From the NCBI GenBank assembly GCA_902494065.1, contig CABURZ010000025.1, positions 1-15,543 on the forward strand: DNA of 15,543 nt. Reading direction: 5' to 3'. Positions 1 to 6,935 of this stretch are shown here, one piece after another (the first letter of the stretch is position 1; each line of letters begins with the position of its first letter). Position numbers and translations under genes: made by a program. Below the pieces are notes generated by a model. That model had not been told where the DNA came from and did no database searches. It was given only the letters and a program-made list of their open reading frames with translations. The stretch is from an uncultured Sneathia sp. (GTDB taxonomy: Bacteria; Fusobacteriota; Fusobacteriia; Fusobacteriales; Leptotrichiaceae).

Positions 1-1
1 C

Positions 2-118
2 ACGATCACAAGTTATTGTTTTTACAGCTCCTTCTGGCAAATCTTTTAATAATTCTATGATGGCATTAGTAACGGTTTCTTCTTTTCGATTTGGAATTAA
101 TTTAACTAGATATAGTCT
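2..118 (-). pseudogene. IS30-family transposase fragment, 5' truncated and cut by the window edge
   Basis: Thirty-nine codons are open on the minus strand, directly after two consecutive TAA codons (122-124 and 119-121). The translation contains NRKEETVTNAI and then LPEGAVKTITCDR, which I recognise as the stretch around the second aspartate of the DDE catalytic triad in IS30-type transposases. The N-terminal DNA-binding part and the first catalytic aspartate are absent. No ATG or GTG in this frame lies near the upstream AAGGAG; the only possible start is an internal TTG (leucine of DLPEG). The fragment is therefore probably not expressed as a functional protein. The C-terminal part may continue to the left of the window and could still be present. 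Confidence 0.65.
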
Positions 119-151
119 TTATTACTCCTTAATGTATGATTGGACACCTAC

Positions 152-160
152 ATTATATCA
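152..160 (-). promoter_or_regulatory. Extended -10 promoter element of the IS30 remnant
   Basis: On the minus strand the sequence reads TGATATAAT, a consensus TATAAT hexamer with an upstream TGN extension. It lies about 20 bases before an AAGGAG ribosome binding site (125-130). No good -35 is seen, which is acceptable for an extended -10. It probably drove the original transposase gene and now leads only to the truncated fragment. Confidence 0.4.
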
Positions 161-193
161 TGAGTAGTAAATAGGAACTATTTTTTTAATTTA

Positions 194-222
194 TTAAGTG
201 TTGCACTTGTTATTATAAATCA
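194..222. repeat. Candidate terminal inverted repeat of the IS30 remnant
   Basis: The plus strand reads AAGTGTTGCACTTGTTATTA here. From memory this resembles the GTTGCACTT-type ends of Firmicute and fusobacterial IS30 elements. AAGTG-TTG-CACTT is itself a short inverted repeat. It lies upstream of the remnant promoter, where the left end of the element should be. The opposite end is outside the window, so the match cannot be tested here. Confidence 0.4.
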
Positions 223-246
223 TCGTATAAAAAAAATATATAGAAG

Positions 247-278
247 AAAAAATCTCCCAAAAATTTGAGAGATTTTTT
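247..278. terminator. Bidirectional intrinsic terminator after pepC
   Basis: AAAAAATCTC (247-256) pairs with GAGATTTTTT (269-278). The stem then continues past one mismatch as CAAA/TTTG around a 2-base loop. Because A-runs and T-runs flank the stem, it can act in both directions. On the minus strand it ends the iclR-rel-tgt-pepC transcript about 64 bases past the pepC stop. On the plus strand it would block read-through from the insertion sequence remnant. The sequence between it and the pepC stop (279-342) is AT-rich and shows nothing else recognisable. Confidence 0.85.
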
Positions 279-342
279 TAATAGAAGCTTAACGTAGTAA
301 AAAAATTTAATTAAAATTAGTCACTTTGTACTGCCCCTTTTA

Positions 343-1647
343 TTATGCTAATGGATCAAAATAATCTAATTCAATAACTTCTTTATCAAATGCTTTCATA
401 AATTCATCTGATACGTATTTTTTATCAATAACCACTGAGTAATTGTGATCATCAAACCATTTGTCACTCATTGAGAAAATTCCTTTTTTACCAACTTCAT
501 CTCCCCAACTATTTTCTACTTCCCACATTAATGGTTTACCATTTTCATCTAAATCTACACCTACAAATGTCATTGCATGTGTCATAAATGATGAATAATT
601 TATTAATCTATCTTTTTTACTAAATTCTCCTAATTCAGTTAATGTATTATCATAATCATATAAATCTGAATCTAGTATACCTTTTTTTCTATCACTAAAT
701 CTACCTACATCACAACCAAACCATACAGGTGCTCCATCTTTAATTGAAGCAATAGTAACCTTTTTTAATTCTTCTAATGTAACATTTAGGAATGTATAAG
801 GACCATGCTCTAGTACTGAACAAGTATATGGAACTTGATATAGTCTTGCTTTTTCATTTTCTTCTCTTGGATCTTCTACTAATTCTATTTTTGATGTTAA
901 ATCATCTTTAACATATTTTTCCATAAATTCTTTTGGTGTAATATCGCTTATTCTAACAAATTTTTTATCTTTATCTCTGTATTCATAAGTGAATTTCTTA
1001 GGCGGTTCTCCTAATGCTTTAACACAAATATTGTATACTTGATACAAAGCATCTTCTTTAATTTTTCCAATTTCATCTGTTGTTTTAGCTTTTCTTATCA
1101 AGCTTGCTGCTTTTTTTAGTCTTAAATCTAATACTTCATTTAAAATATCAGTATTTGATGAATGATAAGTTTCAGGCATAGCTTCTTTTGGTACTAAACC
1201 ATATTTAGTTGCAAGACCTACAAAGAAATTCCAGTATCCTCCATCTTCAGCACCACCATACATAATACGCTCAACTAATCTATCAGTTAGTGGTAAATCT
1301 TTTGTTTCTATTACATAATGTAGGAATGTATTGGCTTTTTCTAATTTATCGTAAAATTGCAAATATGCTTGTGAAAACTCGAATGTTTCAACATTTAGTT
1401 TTTCCATAGTAGATACTCTTAAAACATTCAATGCAGAAAACATCCAACATCTTCCAGATCTTTTTTGATTTGTAATTTCTCCTTTTTTTGTTTCATCTGA
1501 AAATTCGAAAGTATGTTTGTTTAAAACTTCTTTTACAATGCTTGCATCATTAATACCAACATTTTCTATTGCATGTTTTATAACTTTATTAACAGAATTT
1601 TCATTGAATTTTTGTGAAAATTTTTCTAGTAATTTATTATCTATCAT
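343..1647 (-). CDS. pepC: Aminopeptidase C / bleomycin hydrolase family (peptidase C1B)
   Basis: This is a cytoplasmic papain-fold cysteine aminopeptidase that trims N-terminal residues from peptides. In this family it usually forms a hexameric barrel and serves peptide recycling. The 434 residues match the usual length of about 440. The catalytic set is intact: Gln61 and Cys67 in NQKRSGRCWMF, His357 in SFMTHAMTFVG and Asn379 in VENSWGD. There is no signal peptide. The ATG at 1645-1647 is preceded by AAAGGA, which lies inside the last codons of tgt. The gap to the tgt stop is only 2 bases, so translation is probably coupled. It is the last gene of the iclR-rel-tgt-pepC unit, followed by a strong terminator. 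Confidence 0.95.
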   Translation of the reverse strand: MIDNKLLEKFSQKFNENSVNKVIKHAIENVGINDASIVKEVLNKHTFEFSDETKKGEITNQKRSGRCWMFSALNVLRVSTMEKLNVETFEFSQAYLQFYDKLEKANTFLHYVIETKDLPLTDRLVERIMYGGAEDGGYWNFFVGLATKYGLVPKEAMPETYHSSNTDILNEVLDLRLKKAASLIRKAKTTDEIGKIKEDALYQVYNICVKALGEPPKKFTYEYRDKDKKFVRISDITPKEFMEKYVKDDLTSKIELVEDPREENEKARLYQVPYTCSVLEHGPYTFLNVTLEELKKVTIASIKDGAPVWFGCDVGRFSDRKKGILDSDLYDYDNTLTELGEFSKKDRLINYSSFMTHAMTFVGVDLDENGKPLMWEVENSWGDEVGKKGIFSMSDKWFDDHNYSVVIDKKYVSDEFMKAFDKEVIELDYFDPLA

Positions 1648-1649
1648 AT

Positions 1650-2804
1650 CTATCCTTTCTTAACCATAGGTTGTATCCATTCACTTTTTGAACCCATAGT
1701 ATAATTTTTTATAAACTCTTCCTTAAATTCTTTGAATCTATTCTCACTTATAGCTTTTCTTGCTTCTTTAACAAGATTTAATAAAAAACATAAATTATGA
1801 TAAGTTGCAAGTCTTTGACCTAAAATTTCATTTGCTTTAAATAAATGTCTAATATATGCTCTCGTATAATTTTTACATACATAATTATCAGCTAAATCAA
1901 GAGGTCTTGGATCTCTACTATATTTTTCATTTTTTATTACAAGTCTTCCATATTTTGTAAATACAGTTCCATGCCTACCTATTCTTGAAGGATGTACACA
2001 ATCCATCATATCTACTCCATGCTCAATTGCCTCTAACATATCTAATGGTTCTCCAACACCCATTAAATATCGTGGTTTTGAGTCAGGCAATTTAGGTGTA
2101 ATATATTTTAATATTCTATACATATCTTCCGTTGGTTCTCCAACCGCTAGTCCACCTATAGCATATCCTGAAAAATGTTCATCTGATTTATACAATTCTT
2201 CAAAACAATAGTCTCTTAAATCTTCATATATACCACCTTGTACTATGGCAAATAGACCTTGAGTTTTTTTGTTTTTATTTGCCGTTATACATCTATTTGC
2301 CCATCTTATAGTTCTATCAATAGAAGGTTTTAAATATTCTCTAGTTGACATACCTGGTGGGCACTCATCTAGAACCATCATGATATCACTACCTAGATTA
2401 TTTTGTATCTCTATAGATATTTCTGGGCTAATAAATTGTTTTGATCCATCTAAATGAGAATTAAAATACGCCCCTTCTTCACTTAATTTTCTAATTTTTG
2501 CAAGACTAAATATTTGAAACCCTCCACTATCTGTTAGTATAGGTTTATTCCAATTCATAAATTTATGTAATCCACCAAAATCATTTATTAATTCATCAGT
2601 TGGTCTTAAGTGTAAATGGTAGGTATTACCTAGTATAATTTCTGATCCAATTTCAACTAATTCTTCTGGTGTCATTGTTTTAACAGTAGCTTGTGTACCT
2701 ACTGGCATAAAAATAGGGGTATTTATATCTCCATGAGGAGTATGTATAACTCCACATCTTGCATTTGTATCTTTTGTAATTAATTCATATCTTATAGGTA
2801 ACAT
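1650..2804 (-). CDS. tgt: tRNA-guanine transglycosylase (Tgt) with a degenerate zinc site
   Basis: Tgt exchanges guanine 34 of GUN-anticodon tRNAs for preQ1, on the route to queuosine. The TIM-barrel motifs are present: Asp92 in TDSGGFQ (general base), Asp146 in LDECPPG (base recognition), GGLAVGE at 217-223 and the nucleophile Asp268 in VDMMDCVHPSR. Length (384) is normal. The C-terminal zinc subdomain is unusual. The family pattern CxCxxC plus a downstream His is here ADNYVC (305-310) plus His336: the first two Cys are Ala305 and Asn307, while Cys310 and His336 remain. An extra Cys339 lies three residues after the His. The rest of this region (KNYTRAYIRHLFKANEILG) is well conserved. The ATG follows AGGAG and lies 7 bases after the rel stop. 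Confidence 0.95.
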   Translation of the reverse strand: MLPIRYELITKDTNARCGVIHTPHGDINTPIFMPVGTQATVKTMTPEELVEIGSEIILGNTYHLHLRPTDELINDFGGLHKFMNWNKPILTDSGGFQIFSLAKIRKLSEEGAYFNSHLDGSKQFISPEISIEIQNNLGSDIMMVLDECPPGMSTREYLKPSIDRTIRWANRCITANKNKKTQGLFAIVQGGIYEDLRDYCFEELYKSDEHFSGYAIGGLAVGEPTEDMYRILKYITPKLPDSKPRYLMGVGEPLDMLEAIEHGVDMMDCVHPSRIGRHGTVFTKYGRLVIKNEKYSRDPRPLDLADNYVCKNYTRAYIRHLFKANEILGQRLATYHNLCFLLNLVKEARKAISENRFKEFKEEFIKNYTMGSKSEWIQPMVKKG

Positions 2805-2811
2805 ATATCTC

Positions 2812-4959
2812 CTAATTTATCTCTATTACATCTTTCATAGAAAGTAAGTTTTTTCTTAATTTTTCAAAATTTTCTTTATTTTTTATCATTATGCGTATAT
2901 TCATTTTTGCAAAGTTTTGACCATTTTCTTCTTTTGTTATTGTTTGCATTGAAACTATATCTAATTTATGCTCATTAATTATACGTATTATATCAAATAA
3001 TAAGCTTTCTCTATTGATAGACTTCACATAAAAAGAATACTCATATTTACAATTTGAATCTTGTAATAATTTATCATCCCAATAAACTTCTATTTCCCTA
3101 TCAGGATCATTTTTAACTAGTTCCAACATATTTTTACACTTTGCATTATGTACTACTATACCACGTGATCTTGTAACATATCCTCTTATGTCAACTCCTG
3201 GCAAAGGATTACAGCACTTTGCAAAATTAAACATTGTATTATCAGATCCAGAAATTTTAACTCCTGTCTTATTATTGTTTTTACTTGCATATTTAGTTGC
3301 ATTAGCTGAAGCTTCCTCTAAAACATTCTCATAAGTAACTTCTTCTAATTTAGGTTTAAATTTTTGAATGAATGTATCTAAATTAAGATTACCTGTTGCA
3401 AATTTATAGTATAAATTATCTATATTAGTTATGTTATATTTTTTCATATATAGGTATACCATTTCATCGTCTTCTAATTCTCTAAATTTTAAACCTATTT
3501 TTGAAAATTCAACATCTAATAATTCTTGTCCCTCTTTAACTTTATTTTCAAACTCTAAATCCTTAAACCACTTTTTAATTTTAACTTTTGAGCTATTATT
3601 GTTTACCATATTAATCCAATCTTTACCTGGACCATTTGTAGCCTTAGAAGTTAATATTTCAACTTTATCAGCATTTTCTAATTTTTGATCTAATGGAACA
3701 ATCTTGTCATTTACCTTTGCTCCTATAGTCCTATAACCTATTTGTGTATGAACTTGAAAAGCAAAATCAAGTGCTGTTGAATTTCTGTCTAATTCCATTA
3801 CATCTCCCTTAGGTGTAAAAACAAAAATTGTTTCATTTAAAACTTCGCCTGTTACTTCTTGAGCAAAATTTCCATCTATTATTTTTTTTACTGCCTGATA
3901 ATATTTTTCATTTTTATCTTTTACTTTCTTTTCTTTATACTTCCAGTGTGCAGCAACTCCTTCTTCAGCAATTTCATGCATTTCTTTAGTTCTTATTTGG
4001 ATTTCAACTTTTTGATTTTTTGTATATTCTATTGTTGTATGTATTGATTGATAACCATTACTCTTAGGAGCTGCAATGTAGTCTTTAAAACGACCTGAAA
4101 CTGGAACAAATTTTCCATGAACTATTCCTAGTACCATGTAGCATTCTTCATCTTTTTCAACTATTACACGTATTGCAATTAAATCCATAAGATCAGCAAA
4201 TTTTTTATTCTTTTCTGTCATTTTTTTATAAATACTATATAAGTGTTTTGGACGACCAGTAACGGTTGCTTTTATATGATATTTTTCTAGCTCATTTCTT
4301 ATAGCTTCTATTATATCATTTGTTGTCTTTATTCTTTGATCTTTTTTAGTATTTACCAATTCTTTCATTTGATAATATGCTTCTGGATTTAAATATCTAA
4401 AACTAATATCTTCTAATTCTGATTTAATTTTAGACATACCAATTCTGTGAGCAATAGGTGCAAAAACATCCAAGCATTCTTTTGATTTTTCAATTTGCTT
4501 TTCAGGTGTTTGATATTTAATAGTTCTCATATTATGTAACCTATCGGCTAACTTAATAATTACAACTCTAATATCTTGAGCCATGGCAACAACCATTTTA
4601 CGTATATTTTCTATTTGCTTACCCTTAGTCTTTGGTAAATTACGTAATTTTGTAACACCATCAACTAATAGTGCAACTTCTTTACCAAAACTATACTCAA
4701 TATCAGTTATAGTTATTAAAGTATCCTCTACTACATCATGCAAAAGCCCAGCCACTATTGTGTCTGTATCCATTTTTAATTCTACTAAAATTTGTGAAAC
4801 TTCTATAGGGTGTATAATATATTCTTCACCACTTTTCCTATATTGACCAGAATGTGCTTCTCTTGCTAAAATATACGCTTTTTCTATTTTATCAATATCT
4901 AGTTCACTATTTTCCAAACAGCTCTTTTTAAGCGTTTCATATGCTTCTTTTTGACCCAT
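2812..4959 (-). CDS. rel: Bifunctional (p)ppGpp synthetase/hydrolase (Rel/SpoT type)
   Basis: This long RSH enzyme makes and degrades (p)ppGpp during the stringent response. Domain order is complete over 715 residues. The HD hydrolase (about 25-150) keeps His50, His74-Asp75 in LLHDVVEDT and the KLADRLHNMRT segment, so hydrolysis should work. The synthetase (about 235-340) has Asp259, Glu319 in VEIQIRTKEMH and the RFKD motif at 290-293. RxKD is the signature of bifunctional Rel enzymes, unlike ExDD of RelA-only synthetases. TGS spans about 377-437. The zinc-finger region has Cys582-Cys583, His604 and Cys608, and an ACT domain fills about 640-715. The start lies 3 bases after the iclR stop, with its RBS (GAAGGG) in the last iclR codons. 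Rel is therefore probably co-transcribed and coupled with the regulator. Confidence 0.97.
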   Translation of the reverse strand: MGQKEAYETLKKSCLENSELDIDKIEKAYILAREAHSGQYRKSGEEYIIHPIEVSQILVELKMDTDTIVAGLLHDVVEDTLITITDIEYSFGKEVALLVDGVTKLRNLPKTKGKQIENIRKMVVAMAQDIRVVIIKLADRLHNMRTIKYQTPEKQIEKSKECLDVFAPIAHRIGMSKIKSELEDISFRYLNPEAYYQMKELVNTKKDQRIKTTNDIIEAIRNELEKYHIKATVTGRPKHLYSIYKKMTEKNKKFADLMDLIAIRVIVEKDEECYMVLGIVHGKFVPVSGRFKDYIAAPKSNGYQSIHTTIEYTKNQKVEIQIRTKEMHEIAEEGVAAHWKYKEKKVKDKNEKYYQAVKKIIDGNFAQEVTGEVLNETIFVFTPKGDVMELDRNSTALDFAFQVHTQIGYRTIGAKVNDKIVPLDQKLENADKVEILTSKATNGPGKDWINMVNNNSSKVKIKKWFKDLEFENKVKEGQELLDVEFSKIGLKFRELEDDEMVYLYMKKYNITNIDNLYYKFATGNLNLDTFIQKFKPKLEEVTYENVLEEASANATKYASKNNNKTGVKISGSDNTMFNFAKCCNPLPGVDIRGYVTRSRGIVVHNAKCKNMLELVKNDPDREIEVYWDDKLLQDSNCKYEYSFYVKSINRESLLFDIIRIINEHKLDIVSMQTITKEENGQNFAKMNIRIMIKNKENFEKLRKNLLSMKDVIEIN

Positions 4960-4962
4960 AAG

Positions 4963-5709
4963 TTACCCTTCTATAATTGTTGAAATTTCTTCCTTACATT
5001 GTTTTAATTTTTCCACATAATAGGCTTTCCCATTAGGATCGTTTAGTGGAATTGATATGCTTATTGCTCCTATTATATTACCATTTAATGTATGAAGTGG
5101 CATTCCAATACAATATACTTCTAATTTGAATTCTTCATATTCTGTAGAATATCCATTTTTTCTAATTCTTTTTAAATCTTGTAGCAAGGTATCATAATTA
5201 GTAATAGTTCTTGCTGTATATTTAATAATTTCAGTTTCATTCCAAATTTGTCTTATCTTGTCTTCTGACATATATGCTAATATTGCTTTACCTGATGCTG
5301 TACAATACATAGGTGCACGTTTTCCTATTTTAGTTTCACTCATAACTTCTCCATTTTTTAGTGGAGTATATTTATCAACATATAGAATTTGTGTCCCATC
5401 TTGTATAACTAAATGTATAACTTGATCAACTTCATGTGCTAATTTTGTAATAATTCTTTTAGCTTCACTCATAAAATCAACTCTCTGAACAACTCTATTT
5501 CCTAATCTGAACATTTTAAAAGTCAAAGCATATTGCTTATTACTTAATTGTCTAACATAACCATTATCTTTTAGTGCTTTTACAATTCTAAAAGTTGTAG
5601 CTTTATTCAATCCAGTTTTCAAACTTAACTTTGTTAATCCTATAGTTTCTTGTTGTGAAATTACTTCTAAAATACTAAGTGCTCTATCCAAACTTTGCAG
5701 AGTTGACAT
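4963..5709 (-). CDS. IclR-family transcriptional regulator
   Basis: A 248-residue regulator with typical IclR architecture: an N-terminal winged helix-turn-helix (about 5-60, with IGLTKLSLKTGLNKATTFRIV as its core) and a C-terminal effector-binding domain (about 75-245). The latter includes GKRAPMYCTASGKAILAY and the YCIGMPLHTLNGNIIGAISIS stretch. The effector is unknown. The ATG at 5707-5709 follows a full AGGAGG with 7 bases of spacing; an out-of-frame ATG just upstream is ignored. The gene follows adh and its terminator, and precedes rel by 3 bases. Inverted repeats overlapping the adh and iclR promoters suggest it may regulate itself and adh, which is inference. Confidence 0.92.
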   Translation of the reverse strand: MSTLQSLDRALSILEVISQQETIGLTKLSLKTGLNKATTFRIVKALKDNGYVRQLSNKQYALTFKMFRLGNRVVQRVDFMSEAKRIITKLAHEVDQVIHLVIQDGTQILYVDKYTPLKNGEVMSETKIGKRAPMYCTASGKAILAYMSEDKIRQIWNETEIIKYTARTITNYDTLLQDLKRIRKNGYSTEYEEFKLEVYCIGMPLHTLNGNIIGAISISIPLNDPNGKAYYVEKLKQCKEEISTIIEG

Positions 5710-5725
5710 ACATTTACCTCCTAAA

Positions 5726-5741
5726 CGTATTTACTATACAA
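5726..5741. promoter_or_regulatory. Candidate operator overlapping the iclR promoter
   Basis: The plus strand reads CGTATTTACTATACAA, with GTAT (5727-5730) and ATAC (5736-5739) as inverted arms around 5 bases. On the minus strand it reads TTGTATA-G-TAA-ATAC. This resembles TTGTATA-C-TAAGA-ATAC at the adh promoter (6848-6866). The position over the -10 region would suit repression by the IclR protein. The arms are short, the two spacers differ (5 and 7) and the DNA is AT-rich, so this is tentative. Confidence 0.3.
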
Positions 5742-5766
5742 TACCACAAAATCAGTAAAATTGCAA
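5738..5766 (-). promoter_or_regulatory. Candidate promoter for iclR-rel-tgt-pepC
   Basis: On the minus strand TTGCAA (5761-5766) and TATTGT (5738-5743) are separated by 17 bases; each matches the consensus at 4 of 6 positions. An overlapping alternative -10 is TATAGT (5733-5738). It lies between the adh terminator and the AGGAGG of iclR, the only non-coding room where this unit could start. The choice of hexamers is uncertain. Confidence 0.4.
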
Positions 5767-5771
5767 TAAAA

Positions 5772-5792
5772 AATGGGAGACTAGCTCCCATT
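5772..5792 (-). terminator. Intrinsic terminator of adh
   Basis: AATGGGAG (5772-5779) pairs perfectly with CTCCCATT (5785-5792) around a 5-base loop. On the minus strand the stem is followed by a T-rich run (complement of 5765-5771). It begins 5 bases after the adh stop and separates adh from the iclR unit. Confidence 0.9.
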
Positions 5793-5797
5793 ACATA

Positions 5798-6811
5798 TTA
5801 CATTTTCATATCTATTACCATACGACCTTGTATAGTTCCTTTTTCCATTTCATCGAAAATTGCTTTTGCATCTTCAATAGGTCTTTTCTTAACGATAGGA
5901 ACTACTTTTCCTTCAGCACCGAATTGGAATGCTTCTTCAAGATCTTTTCTTGTTCCAACTAAAGATCCTATAATTTGAATTCCATCTAAAACTGTCTTAA
6001 CAATTGATACATCCATAGTTTCTGATGGTAATCCAACAGCAACAACTTTTCCACCTGCTCTAACTGAATCAATTGCTTGATTAAATGCAACTTTTGAAAC
6101 AGCTGTAATAACTGATGAATGAGCTCCACCAACATGTTCTTGTATGTATTTAGCAGGATCTGTTTTTTTACCATTTATAACTATATCAGCACCACATTCT
6201 TTAGCTAATTCTAACTTATCATCGTTAATATCTATAGCTATTACATGAGCACCAAATACTTTTTTAGCATATTGAATAGCCAAGTTTCCAAGTCCACCTG
6301 CACCATATAGTGCTATCCATTGACCTGGTTTTAAATCAGCCGCTTTAATTGCTGCATATGTTGTAACACCTGCACAAGTAATACTACTTGCTTGAGCTGG
6401 ATCTAATCCTTCAGGAACTTTAACAGCATAATCTGCTGTAACTATACATTCTTGTGCCATACCACCATCTACAGTATATCCTGCATTTTTAACACTTCTA
6501 CATAGAGTTTCTCTACCTGTATTACAATATTCACAAACTCCACATCCTTCAAAGAACCATGCTATACTTACTCTATCACCAATTTTTAATGATTTAACAC
6601 CTTCACCTAATTTTTTAACTATTCCTATTCCTTCATGTCCTAATATTGTACCTGCAACATTACCAAAATCACTGTGAGCAACGTGTAAATCTGTATGACA
6701 AACACCACAATATTCAACTTCAACTAAAGCTTCACCATATTTTAAATCTCTTAATTGTCTTTCAACAACTTCTACACCGTTACCTTCTTTGTTTACAACA
6801 ACTGCTTTCAT
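5798..6811 (-). CDS. adhP: Zinc-dependent alcohol dehydrogenase (AdhP-like MDR family)
   Basis: A medium-chain, NAD-dependent alcohol dehydrogenase that interconverts short alcohols and aldehydes, likely ethanol/acetaldehyde in fermentative redox balance. Catalytic zinc ligands are Cys38 (CGVCHTD), His59 (GHE) and Cys146. Structural zinc ligands are Cys90, Cys93, Cys96 and Cys104. The Rossmann motif GAGGLG is at 170-175, with Asp194 at the end of strand 2 favouring NAD over NADP. Length (337) is typical of AdhP/AdhT. The ATG follows GGAGG with 6 bases of spacing. It appears to be a single-gene unit with a consensus promoter and a terminator. Base composition is a little richer in GC-ending stretches than neighbours, which fits high expression. 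The exact substrate cannot be read from sequence. Confidence 0.93.
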   Translation of the reverse strand: MKAVVVNKEGNGVEVVERQLRDLKYGEALVEVEYCGVCHTDLHVAHSDFGNVAGTILGHEGIGIVKKLGEGVKSLKIGDRVSIAWFFEGCGVCEYCNTGRETLCRSVKNAGYTVDGGMAQECIVTADYAVKVPEGLDPAQASSITCAGVTTYAAIKAADLKPGQWIALYGAGGLGNLAIQYAKKVFGAHVIAIDINDDKLELAKECGADIVINGKKTDPAKYIQEHVGGAHSSVITAVSKVAFNQAIDSVRAGGKVVAVGLPSETMDVSIVKTVLDGIQIIGSLVGTRKDLEEAFQFGAEGKVVPIVKKRPIEDAKAIFDEMEKGTIQGRMVIDMKM

Positions 6812-6847
6812 ATTCGTCCTCCATCAAATTATTTTTTTAACAATCTC

Positions 6848-6866
6848 TTGTATTCTTAGTATACAA
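6848..6866. promoter_or_regulatory. Perfect 6-bp inverted repeat over the adh -10 region (candidate operator)
   Basis: TTGTAT (6848-6853) and ATACAA (6861-6866) form a perfect inverted repeat with a 7-base spacer; the repeat covers the -10 hexamer TATACT (6858-6863). A protein bound here would block RNA polymerase. The core resembles the repeat at the iclR promoter (5726-5741), so the neighbouring IclR protein is the obvious candidate. That assignment is inference. Confidence 0.4.
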
Positions 6867-6886
6867 CGTTAAGTTCCGTTTGTCAA
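6858..6886 (-). promoter_or_regulatory. Consensus sigma70-type promoter of adh
   Basis: On the minus strand TTGACA (6881-6886) is separated by exactly 17 bases from TATACT (6858-6863). This is a perfect -35 and a 5/6 -10, the best promoter in the window. It leaves an mRNA leader of about 40 bases before the adh ATG. No terminator separates it from lgt upstream, so adh may also receive read-through. Confidence 0.88.
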
Positions 6887-6935
6887 TAGTTTATTTAAGT
6901 ATTGTAAATATTGATGTGTAGATTTTTTGAATAAT

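Larger units (their letters stand above)
1..225 (-). mobile_element. Remnant of an IS30-family insertion sequence
   Basis: This stretch without an intact gene holds a degraded insertion sequence that runs off the left edge. Read on the minus strand it contains a GTGCAAC-type end (about 194-222), an extended -10 promoter (TGATATAAT, 152-160), a ribosome binding site (AAGGAG, 125-130) and then, instead of a start codon and N-terminus, the middle of an IS30-type transposase (2-118). The order end, promoter, RBS, transposase is what an intact element would have. The simplest reading is an internal deletion that removed the start codon, the helix-turn-helix region and the first catalytic aspartate. 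The family call rests on the protein fragment; the limits of the element are inferred. Confidence 0.6.

Noticed and set aside
194..206. AAGTG-TTG-CACTT as a transcription factor operator
   Set aside because: It sits next to the IS30 transposase remnant and resembles an element end, which explains it more simply.
5986..6174. Minus-strand 62-codon frame inside adh
   Set aside because: It overlaps conserved adh coding sequence in another frame and is rich in Leu and Gln, typical of an out-of-frame shadow.
6887..6935. Intrinsic terminator between lgt and the adh promoter
   Set aside because: No GC-containing stem followed by a T-run is visible, so read-through from lgt into adh is possible.
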